Program-made: the position numbers and the translations under genes
Assembly (NCBI GenBank): GCA_002719675.1
Contig: PBID01000002.1
Span: 28,783-88,537 of the forward strand
DNA length: 59,755 nucleotides
DNA from: Chloroflexota bacterium
GTDB lineage: Bacteria > Chloroflexota > Dehalococcoidia > Lucifugimonadales > GCA-2719675
Direction: 5' to 3'
The notes under the pieces: model-generated
Database searches by the model: none
What the model saw: the letters and a program-made list of their open reading frames with translations, nothing else
Told to the model about the DNA's origin: nothing
Shown: piece by piece, positions 52,991-59,755 of the stretch
Layout: every line of letters starts with the position of its first letter
Position numbering within the stretch: the first letter of the stretch is position 1

Positions 52991-53911
52991 TTAATTTTTC
53001 TTTTTAGCTCCAGGAGTTTTGATTTCTGGATTTTCAGATATGTAATCTTTCAGCCTCATGACGATGTTTTCTTGTAGTTGTATTGATAACCCTCCATCAA
53101 CTGTTAACGTGGTGCCAGTTATAAAAGAAGCCTCATCTGAGCATAAAAATGATACTGATGATGCTATATCTTCAGGTGTTCCTGTTCTTCTTACAGGGTA
53201 TTGTAATTCAAATAGATGAAATCCTTTTTTATCTCCAGATTTTTCCCAAGCTTTTTGACCTCTTTCAGTAACTATATGACCTGGAGCGATTGCATTTACT
53301 GTAATTCCAAGTTCTCCAAAATCGATTGCCATTTGTCGTGTTAAACCAATCACTGCTGCTTTTCCTGATGCATATACCAGAGATTTAGGAGCCTGTACTA
53401 TTCCATGCACAGATGAAATATTTATAATTCTTCCTATGTTTTGTTTGGGTGGTTCACCGTTTCTTAATCCAAATCCTGACCATTCTGTGTTTATTCCAGT
53501 GACGTTTCCTGATTCAGTCATTGCTGGTACAGAATATTTTGCACCAAAAAATAATGCCTTAGTTAATAAGCCAATTCCGGTATCCCATTCATCACTAGTA
53601 GTTTCTATTGCACTGCCAGAGTCTGATGTATGCGAATAAGCATTTTGTATTAAGAAATCAAGTCTGCCGGTCATATCAATTGCTTTATCCACCATTTGTT
53701 TTGATACATTTTCTTCTGAAACATCTCCTGTAAGATATTCAGCTGATCCACCATTTTCAAGAATGTATTCAACAGTTTTTTTTGCAGTAGCTTCGTTAAT
53801 ATCAACTATTAGTACTGTAGTTCCTTCAGATGCTAGTTTTTTTGCACATCCACCCCCAATTCCACTAGCTCCACCAGTCACTATAGCTGTTCTTTTGCTA
53901 AATTTTTTCAT
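52991..53911 (-). CDS. SDR-family oxidoreductase
   Basis: This 306-aa short-chain dehydrogenase has TGGASGIGGG in the cofactor site, NISSVHG and the intact catalytic YASGK (Y and K). APGHIVTERG follows. It is longer than the usual ~250 aa because of an insertion around residues 135-160 (GINTEWSGFGLRNGEPP) and a 20-residue C-terminal tail ending PGAKKKN. Its complete active site contrasts with the SDR at 37155. Substrate unknown; sugar or sterol-like alcohols are possible. Confidence 0.92.
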   Translation of the reverse strand: MKKFSKRTAIVTGGASGIGGGCAKKLASEGTTVLIVDINEATAKKTVEYILENGGSAEYLTGDVSEENVSKQMVDKAIDMTGRLDFLIQNAYSHTSDSGSAIETTSDEWDTGIGLLTKALFFGAKYSVPAMTESGNVTGINTEWSGFGLRNGEPPKQNIGRIINISSVHGIVQAPKSLVYASGKAAVIGLTRQMAIDFGELGITVNAIAPGHIVTERGQKAWEKSGDKKGFHLFELQYPVRRTGTPEDIASSVSFLCSDEASFITGTTLTVDGGLSIQLQENIVMRLKDYISENPEIKTPGAKKKN

Positions 53912-54043
53912 CGATTTTCCTCAAAATCACCTTCATATTTGTTTTCAACAATAGTACTATGAATTTAAATTATTTTGAATACGGTCAGCAGTAAATTTGG
54001 GAGGAATCTTCATGTTATTCAATATTTATTTTAGGAGAATTGA

Positions 54044-55039
54044 ATGTCTCAATTAGGAATTTCTATGTGTGGTACTAAACATTCTCATTCTGCTGGTATT
54101 TTAATGTCTGTTTTGAAAGATGACCGTGTGAATTTTAAAGGTGTTTATGAACCTGACAATTCAAGGAAAGAATATTTGAAAGATCTAGATACGAATCCTT
54201 GGAATCAAGTTACTTGGATAGATAGCGAAGATGATTTACTTTTTGATAATCAAACTCAAGCAGTAATCGTTGAAGCAGGTAATCATGAAAGTTTAGATTT
54301 TGTAGATAAATTAATTCGTTCAGGCAAACATGTGTTTAGTGATAAACCAGCTGGTGAAGATTATGAAAAATTTGTAAAAATAATTGATATAGCAAAAAAA
54401 AATCATTTATTTTTACAACTTGGCTATATGTTTAGATATCACAATGGATTTTCATTAATAGCTGATTGGGCTCGGACTGGAATGCTTGGGCAGATTTTTT
54501 CTATTAGAGCACATATGTCGACTAATCATAGATCAAATTTACCGTCAGCAGAAAGAATTTCTAAACATCATGTTGGTGGTGTTTATTTCGATTTGTCGGG
54601 CCATATGATTGACCAGATAGTTTGGATACTGGGGCGTCCAGAAAAAATAACTTCATTTTTAAGAGATGACACTTCTATTTTAAAAGGATTTGTAGATAAC
54701 ACACTTAGTGTTTTTGAATTTCATTCAAGTATCGCTACGATAGATATTTCTGCATCTGAAACTGTTCCTACAGCTCGTAGATTTGAAGTGTATGGTACTA
54801 ATGGATCTGCGATTATGGAGCCGATGGAACCACCTGGAAAAATTCGTTTATGTTTAGATAAAAAGTTTGAAGGATTTCACTCAGGGGAAAATTTTATTCA
54901 AGTTGCTAATATTCCTAGATATGATGCTATGATGTCAGCGTTTTTAGACGATGTGATTGGAGAAAAATCTCCTGATCGTTCTCTTGATCATGAACTACTT
55001 GTACAGGAAACTTTATTAAGATCTACTGGCGTGATTTAG
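54044..55039 (+). CDS. Gfo/Idh/MocA family oxidoreductase
   Basis: This 331-aa dehydrogenase starts with GISMCGTKHSHSAG, a His-rich nucleotide loop that departs from GxGxxG. It has DKP in FSDKPAGED and catalytic YFDLSGHMIDQ (D and H present). AGGAGAA precedes the ATG. A 14-codon frame with GGGAGG upstream overlaps its start (54012-54056). It begins a unit with a broken dehydrogenase and another Gfo/Idh/MocA gene. Substrate unknown. Confidence 0.92.
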   Translation: MSQLGISMCGTKHSHSAGILMSVLKDDRVNFKGVYEPDNSRKEYLKDLDTNPWNQVTWIDSEDDLLFDNQTQAVIVEAGNHESLDFVDKLIRSGKHVFSDKPAGEDYEKFVKIIDIAKKNHLFLQLGYMFRYHNGFSLIADWARTGMLGQIFSIRAHMSTNHRSNLPSAERISKHHVGGVYFDLSGHMIDQIVWILGRPEKITSFLRDDTSILKGFVDNTLSVFEFHSSIATIDISASETVPTARRFEVYGTNGSAIMEPMEPPGKIRLCLDKKFEGFHSGENFIQVANIPRYDAMMSAFLDDVIGEKSPDRSLDHELLVQETLLRSTGVI

Positions 55040-55050
55040 GAAAGGGATTT

Positions 55051-55405
55051 ATGAAAGTTGCATTGCATAATGGAGTTAATGGGATGGAAATTATTAACAA
55101 ACCTATGCCAAAGTTAAAAAAAGATGAAGTTCTTGTTAAAGTTAAGGCGACAGGTATTTGTGGGTCAGACTTATTACATTATAAAAAAAATTCTCATTTT
55201 GAAAAAAAACCAGGAGGACATGAAATTTCTGGTGAAATCGTAGGCTTAGGAGAAGGATCACCCAAAGAACTTTTTGGCTTAAATGTTGCAGTCGACTTAA
55301 TATGTTCGTAAATACGGTGCTGATCCAATTAATGATCCATTTGCTTTGTTAGGTAGTACTTTTGACAAATCGAGTGTGATTTGGATTGCAGCTGGCTGGA
55401 TGTAA
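55051..55405 (+). pseudogene. Broken zinc-type (MDR) dehydrogenase
   Basis: The first 86 codons (55051-55311) encode a good MDR start, with VKVKATGICGSDLLHY (catalytic Cys) and KPGGHEISGEIV (His, Glu). They stop abruptly after NVAVDLICS, where the structural-zinc lobe should begin. Just beyond, in another frame, 55312-55405 encodes KYGADPIND and VIWIAAGWM, like pieces of the later Rossmann domain. A deletion of more than 100 codons plus a frameshift explains this. The intact family members are at 27283 and 58763. It is 11 bases after the previous Gfo gene. Confidence 0.72.
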
Positions 55406-55421
55406 ATTATGGAGGAAAAAT

Positions 55422-56699
55422 ATGACTGAACCAATTAAAGCTGTATTGATGGGTGCTGGTGGAAGAGGGTTTTTTGCTTTTGGTGGTTATGCGACAAAAA
55501 ATTCAAAAGATTTGAAATTTATTGCTGTTGCTGAACCGGATGAATACAGACGTAATCGTTTTGGTGACGCACATAATATTTCTTCTGAAAACAGATTTAA
55601 TACTTGGGAAGATTTGTTAAAAGTACCTAAGCTAGCTTCTGTGTTGTTTAATGCAACAGGAGATGATACACATTATTTGTCTTCAATGTCTGCTATGGAT
55701 AAAGGGTATGATGTTGTTTTAGAAAAACCAATGGCTTCTACGTCTGAAGAATGCTCTGCTCTTGTGGAAAAATCAGATAAATTGAAGAAAAAACTTATTA
55801 TTTTTCACGAATTGAGATATACAAGTTTTTTCCAGAAAGTTTATGAAATTGTTAACTCGGGTAAGCTTGGAGATATAATTACTGTGGAGCACAGAGAAAA
55901 TGTTGTTTATTGGCATTATGCACATAGTTTTGTAAGAGGTACATGGAGAAATACCAGAGATTCTGCTCCATTTATTTTAGCTAAATGTTGTCATGATTTA
56001 GATTTATTGTTTTGGATAATTGGTAAAAAAGTTAAGAAGTTGTCTTCGTTTGGCAGTTTGAAGCATTTCAAGTTGGATCAAGCACCAAATTCTAATGTTC
56101 CTGATAGATGTACTGATGGTTGTCCTGTGGAAGATTCCTGTATTTACTATGCCCCCAGATTGTATTCTGGATTTGCTAAAGGTTACCAAAGAATATTTGA
56201 GTTAGATGAAGTTACTTCAGGAAAATCTCTTAATGAAATTTTAAGTGTAAGTAATTATGGTAGATGTGTATATAAATCTGATAATAACGTTGTTGATAAT
56301 CAGACAGTAAACTTGGAGTTCGAAAATGGAGTTTTAGCTAGTTTTATTACTACTGCACATACAAACAAAGGGAGTAGATTTGTGCGATTTGATGGAACTA
56401 AAGGGACTCTTATAGGTGAATTTTCTAGTTTTGGATCGGAAATTAAAATCACTGACCATCTTTCATCTGAAGAAGAATCAGTAAATCTTGGTTCAACTTA
56501 TGACGATAAAAATCATGGAGGAGGTGATGAAAATATGTTAAAAGATATTGTGCAAAATTTGAAAAACGATTTAACTGCTACTCAAAATTCTGTACATGAT
56601 GCCTTTGAGAGTCATTTGATGGCATTGGCTGCTGAAGAGTCTAGGGAAAATAATGGATCAATGATTGAGATGGATGAGTATAGAGCACGTTTTATTTAG
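55422..56699 (+). CDS. Gfo/Idh/MocA family oxidoreductase with Cys-rich insertion
   Basis: This 425-aa enzyme has AVLMGAGGRGFFAFG in the nucleotide site, EKP in VVLEKPMAS and catalytic ILAKCCHDLDLLFW (His, Asp). A cysteine insertion after the catalytic region (RCTDGCPVEDSCIYY, about 228-242) suggests a bound metal or redox site. The start is ATG 55422, with GGAGG 6 bases upstream. A TTG at 55386 is in frame but overlaps the pseudogene and has no ribosome site. It is longer than the other members because of the insertion. Substrate unknown. Confidence 0.92.
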   Translation: MTEPIKAVLMGAGGRGFFAFGGYATKNSKDLKFIAVAEPDEYRRNRFGDAHNISSENRFNTWEDLLKVPKLASVLFNATGDDTHYLSSMSAMDKGYDVVLEKPMASTSEECSALVEKSDKLKKKLIIFHELRYTSFFQKVYEIVNSGKLGDIITVEHRENVVYWHYAHSFVRGTWRNTRDSAPFILAKCCHDLDLLFWIIGKKVKKLSSFGSLKHFKLDQAPNSNVPDRCTDGCPVEDSCIYYAPRLYSGFAKGYQRIFELDEVTSGKSLNEILSVSNYGRCVYKSDNNVVDNQTVNLEFENGVLASFITTAHTNKGSRFVRFDGTKGTLIGEFSSFGSEIKITDHLSSEEESVNLGSTYDDKNHGGGDENMLKDIVQNLKNDLTATQNSVHDAFESHLMALAAEESRENNGSMIEMDEYRARFI

Positions 56700-56710
56700 T
56701 TAGAATTTTT

Positions 56711-57700
56711 TTATATTATCCATGAATCCATTTCTGATTTGTCAGAAACACTCAAATTAATTTGAGTAGCTTTGATTGAATTATCTATATGGTCTGTTGT
56801 TCTAGCTCCAATTAAAACTGAACTTATTTCAGAATGGTTGATTGCCCAAGAAATAGCTAGTTGAATTGGAGAAATCTGTAGATCTTCAGATTTTTTATTG
56901 AGCTTTTTTAAGATTTCAAAGTTTTTATCACTAAAATATAAATCCGCATGTCCTGGCATAATGTGATATCGAGATCCTTGAGGTAATTTTGATTTATCAG
57001 GCGAATATTTACCTGTTAGGAATCCAGCTCCGAGAGGACTATGAGCTGTAATAGATAATTTTTTTTGTTCACAAATTGGGAATAGTTCTTTTGATTGAGA
57101 TTGAACTAAACTGAATGGAGTTTGTATTACCTGAAACCCAGGGATTTTGTTTTTTTCTGAGATTTCAATGGATTTTAGAAGTTGTTCTTTATTATGATTA
57201 GCGCACCCGATTGCTTTAGTAGTTCCTTTTTGGATTTCAACGTTAAAAGCTAATAATGTTTCAAGGATTTCAGTTGTAGCATCTGGCAAGTGAAGTTTGA
57301 AGATATCTACATTATCGACTTGGAGTCTTTTGAGGCTGTCTGAAAGAGCTCTATTAATATTTTCTTTGCTACCACCGGTACCAACTTTGGTACATAAAGT
57401 TATTTTATCTCTAATTTTTTTTCCTCTAGATTTTAACCATCTACCGATGATTTTTTCAGAGGAGAATGATTCTAAAGTAGTTTCTCTAACATCATCTGTG
57501 TCATATAATTTTTTGCGAGTTTGGTAAGATTCGAGCCCACCGTATAGTTCACTTGTGTCGAAAAATGTGATTCCATTATCTATAGCGTAATCCATCAAGT
57601 AAAATGCAGTTTTTTCATCGACTTCTCTTCCCCAATTTCCACACCCGAGGCCAATCTGGCTTACTGAAACGTTCGTTTTATTTACTCCAATAGTTTGCAT
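56711..57700 (-). CDS. Aldo/keto reductase (tandem, second)
   Basis: This 329-aa NADPH-type oxidoreductase has the catalytic tetrad in FFDTSELYGG (Asp, Tyr), LCTKVGTG (Lys) and IFKLHLPDA (His). The C-terminal cofactor-binding VLIGARTTDHI follows. The start is ATG 57700, with AAGGA six bases upstream; the frame opens to 57736, overlapping the upstream gene. It follows the first aldo/keto reductase with 17 bases between the chosen start and the upstream stop. Substrate unknown. Confidence 0.91.
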   Translation of the reverse strand: MQTIGVNKTNVSVSQIGLGCGNWGREVDEKTAFYLMDYAIDNGITFFDTSELYGGLESYQTRKKLYDTDDVRETTLESFSSEKIIGRWLKSRGKKIRDKITLCTKVGTGGSKENINRALSDSLKRLQVDNVDIFKLHLPDATTEILETLLAFNVEIQKGTTKAIGCANHNKEQLLKSIEISEKNKIPGFQVIQTPFSLVQSQSKELFPICEQKKLSITAHSPLGAGFLTGKYSPDKSKLPQGSRYHIMPGHADLYFSDKNFEILKKLNKKSEDLQISPIQLAISWAINHSEISSVLIGARTTDHIDNSIKATQINLSVSDKSEMDSWII

Positions 57701-57717
57701 CTTGAATCCTTTAGTAA

Positions 57718-58623
57718 TTACATTAATTGAACCCAATCATTTTTATGTTCTTTAAATCTGGAATATATTTCTTGTAAAGTTTCTTTATTTAGATCAAAAT
57801 CACTGTTGGATAATTCAATATTTGATTTTAAGTGATCAAGGTTATGTGTTCCCACTATAGCCGTTGTAACTGCTTTATGAGATAAAACAAATGCTAAAGT
57901 TAAATCTATTGGATTTTCATATGCTGAGTCTATAGGACCAATGGAATCCATTATTTTTGCTCTTTCAAAATATTGTGTAGCATATTGAGATGGAAGAGAT
58001 TTTGCTTGCCATGCGCCATTTGCTACTGGTCTTTTGATAATTATCCCCATATTTTGAGATTGTGCTTTCTCAAACAAATTTAACCTAGCATTTTGATCTA
58101 CAATATTGAAGCTAGTTTGTAAGGTTGCAAAAATACCACTATTTATAGCCCAAGCTGCAGCATCATTATCACCACTATAACCAATAAATCTAGTTTTTCC
58201 TGCTTCTTGTGCTTTAATTAGACTTTCAATACAATCGCTGTTTTCAAGGATGTCAATTTCGCAAGAGTGTAGTTGTACCAAATCTAGATAATCAGTAGAG
58301 AGGTCTTTAAGGCTTCTATCTATAGAATCGGTAATTGTTTTTCCTGTCCATTCTGTTCCAGAATATCCTCCGGTGACATGTCCAGCTTTTGTGGCTAGAT
58401 AATATTCATTTCTTCTATTTGCAACAGTTCTTCCGATAATTTTTTCAGTAATACCATAACATGGTGCGGTATCTAAAAAGTTTATTCCTTGATCTAGAAC
58501 TGAATTAAGGAAATGAGATGATTCTTGATCTGAAATCTTTGTTTGTTGTCTAAATACCTCTGCTAGACCTAGCCCGATCCTTGTTATTTCCATATTTGTT
58601 TTTCCAAGCAAAGATTTTTTCAT
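57718..58623 (-). CDS. Aldo/keto reductase (tandem, first)
   Basis: This 301-aa oxidoreductase has FLDTAPCYGITEK (Asp, Tyr), LATKAGH (Lys) and LVQLHSCEI (His), plus AIVGTHNLDHL near the C terminus. The ATG at 58623 is five bases after GGTGA; the upstream GTG at 58635 lies inside that site and is rejected. It is the first of a tandem pair, shorter than its partner. Such enzymes often reduce keto-sugars or aldehydes. This fits the Gfo/Idh/MocA setting, but no substrate is evident. Confidence 0.91.
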   Translation of the reverse strand: MKKSLLGKTNMEITRIGLGLAEVFRQQTKISDQESSHFLNSVLDQGINFLDTAPCYGITEKIIGRTVANRRNEYYLATKAGHVTGGYSGTEWTGKTITDSIDRSLKDLSTDYLDLVQLHSCEIDILENSDCIESLIKAQEAGKTRFIGYSGDNDAAAWAINSGIFATLQTSFNIVDQNARLNLFEKAQSQNMGIIIKRPVANGAWQAKSLPSQYATQYFERAKIMDSIGPIDSAYENPIDLTLAFVLSHKAVTTAIVGTHNLDHLKSNIELSNSDFDLNKETLQEIYSRFKEHKNDWVQLM

Positions 58624-58762
58624 ATTAATCACCAATATTTTTTGTTTGAGAATTTTTTAAAGTAATTATACAAAAATAAAATATTTTACTGATACAATGA
58701 ATACAATTGATGATATTTCTTTCGTCAATTATTTACGATATATTATTTTTTTTGAGGTTTAT

Positions 58763-59755
58763 ATGAAAAGGCTTGTTGTTGAAGGACCAAAGAATGCGTA
58801 TTTTCAAGATATTAATATTCCATCTTGTCCCAAAAATGGAATTGTTGCAAAGGCATTATTTACTGCGATCAGTACCGGGACTGAAGTAAGAGTATATCGC
58901 TGGTTGCCAGTTGATCCTGAAGGTGAATATTTGCATGGAGGTCAAAAATTTCCAGATGGTCCAGTTGAGAATGGATATTGTATGGTTGGTGAGGTTGTTG
59001 AAATTGGATCAGAGGTTACAGATTATTCTATAGGAGATGTGGTATATATGGGAGAACCACATCAGGAGTATGGTTCTTCTGTTGTTGATAATATATTTAA
59101 AATTCCTGAAGGTGTTTCCTATGAAGTAGCCGCATTCATGAATGTTTTACATGTAGCTCAAGGCGCTATTAGGGATGGAAATCCAAAACCTGGTGAGAAT
59201 GTATTGATACTTGGATTGGGAGTGGTTGGTCTTTCAGCGGTAGCGTTTTCAAACGCATTTGGATTTAATACAGTAGCTATGGACTTAAATGATAAGAGGG
59301 TAGAGATAGCTAGAGAGATGGGAGCTGGTTTATCAATTAGTCCTTCAACACCTGGATACGTAGAAAAGATCAAAGAATTTTTTAATGGACGAGATCCTGA
59401 TCTTGTTATAGAAGCTGCGTCATCATGGAGAGCTATAAAGACAGGTTTAGATTTAGTTAGACCTGGTGGGACAGTGATTGTAGTTTCCACTCATACAGAT
59501 AAGCCTGATTTTGATCCTGTAGGTCATCCGTATCTTTCTAAGAAGTTAACACTCAAGACATCATATGGTCCGGAGTTAGAGGGATCTAGGTGGGATAAAG
59601 AATCATCAAGAGAATTTACTTTTGATTTATTACGAAAGAATAAGATGGATATAAAACCGATGATAACTGATACAATATCATGGGATAAGATACCTGATAT
59701 ATATGATAGGTTAGATAAAGAAGAGCAAGATATTGCTGGTGTTTTAGTTAAATGG
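58763..59755 (+). CDS. MDR dehydrogenase lacking the catalytic cysteine (runs off the window)
   Basis: The frame is open from ATG 58763 to the last base (331 codons, no stop), so the gene is partial or ends just beyond. It has LFTAISTGTEVRVY where zinc enzymes have TGICGTD, so the catalytic Cys is missing and zinc-dependent chemistry is doubtful. VGEVVEIGSEV, VLILGLGVVGLSAV (cofactor) and VAMDLNDKR follow, with VIEAASSW and VRPGGTVIVVST. The GAGG before the ATG is well placed. It has the look of the bi-domain or threonine-dehydrogenase-like oxidoreductases seen with Gfo/Idh/MocA genes. Substrate unknown. Confidence 0.9.
   Translation, partial: MKRLVVEGPKNAYFQDINIPSCPKNGIVAKALFTAISTGTEVRVYRWLPVDPEGEYLHGGQKFPDGPVENGYCMVGEVVEIGSEVTDYSIGDVVYMGEPHQEYGSSVVDNIFKIPEGVSYEVAAFMNVLHVAQGAIRDGNPKPGENVLILGLGVVGLSAVAFSNAFGFNTVAMDLNDKRVEIAREMGAGLSISPSTPGYVEKIKEFFNGRDPDLVIEAASSWRAIKTGLDLVRPGGTVIVVSTHTDKPDFDPVGHPYLSKKLTLKTSYGPELEGSRWDKESSREFTFDLLRKNKMDIKPMITDTISWDKIPDIYDRLDKEEQDIAGVLVKW

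Noticed and set aside
59158-59490. Minus-strand ORF near the right edge
   Set aside because: Antisense to the MDR dehydrogenase cofactor domain, which is clearly coding on the plus strand.
1-59755. CRISPR arrays, insertion sequences, prophage
   Set aside because: No regularly spaced repeats, transposase, integrase or structural phage genes were found; the only tandem repeat is the 21-base pair at 44313-44354.

Overview
ORGANISM. The window is AT-rich bacterial DNA, roughly 30% GC by eye in most genes. It has short intergenic gaps, sigma70-like promoters, Shine-Dalgarno sites and lipobox lipoproteins. The mix is a PlsY acyltransferase, a eukaryote-type (type II) glutamine synthetase, many amidohydrolases, an Asp-box protein, FMN and FAD hydroxyacid oxidising enzymes, and large Gfo/Idh/MocA, MFS, SDR and aldo/keto reductase sets. 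This suggests an uncultured heterotroph, most probably marine. A SAR202-like Chloroflexota is my best guess, but it rests on gene content only and no marker gene in the window settles it. No phage, insertion sequence, integrase or CRISPR array was seen, and no HTH transcription factor was recognised among more than 55 genes.

LAYOUT. 1-10.6 kb: an unidentified gene tail, plsY, an lldD-type FMN enzyme, an envelope-polysaccharide run (Wzy/O-antigen-ligase-like protein with a TPR-like tail, manC-type GDP-mannose pyrophosphorylase, GalE-like epimerase), an aminotransferase coupled to an AlaX editing protein, lhgO and tRNA-Gly(TCC). 10.6-15.1 kb (minus strand): glnII, a degenerate receiver-domain protein, a D-aminoacylase and a beta-propeller glycosidase-like protein, closely packed. 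15.3-20.4 kb: PLP dehydratase, Cys-rich/YceI lipoprotein, MFS exporter, small lipoprotein, alpha/beta hydrolase. 20.3-26.1 kb (minus): MMPL/RND exporter with a small membrane protein, another small membrane protein, then aspartate dehydrogenase with a second aminotransferase. 26.3-34.5 kb: ROK sugar kinase, MDR alcohol dehydrogenase with an amidohydrolase/deacetylase, a TPR lipoprotein with an Asp-box protein (minus strand), and a cupin/MazG-like/SMP-30-like operon.

34.5-59.8 kb is a catabolic region. A minus-strand operon (SDR, ThuA, Gfo/Idh/MocA, lactonase-type amidohydrolase) is echoed by a plus-strand operon at 48.5-52.5 kb (Gfo/Idh/MocA, ThuA, Gfo/Idh/MocA, TIM-barrel sugar isomerase/epimerase). 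Around them lie more Gfo/Idh/MocA proteins (six in all), two SDRs, two tandem aldo/keto reductases, MDR dehydrogenases (one a pseudogene, one running off the window) and MFS transporters, including a translationally coupled tandem pair. The best reading is oxidative attack on glycosides or unusual sugars and cyclitols through keto-sugar intermediates, with import and export by MFS carriers; no ABC or SusCD uptake system was recognised. A large alpha/beta hydrolase at 41.0-43.0 kb is clearly richer in GC than its surroundings and looks transferred.

Four short lipoproteins at 19.0, 40.5, 44.4 and 52.5 kb are diverged paralogues with the same C-terminal signature (RVIDTGQEGW-like). I do not recognise the family; it is the best undescribed-protein candidate here. 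The best undescribed-pathway candidate is the pair of ThuA/Gfo modules.
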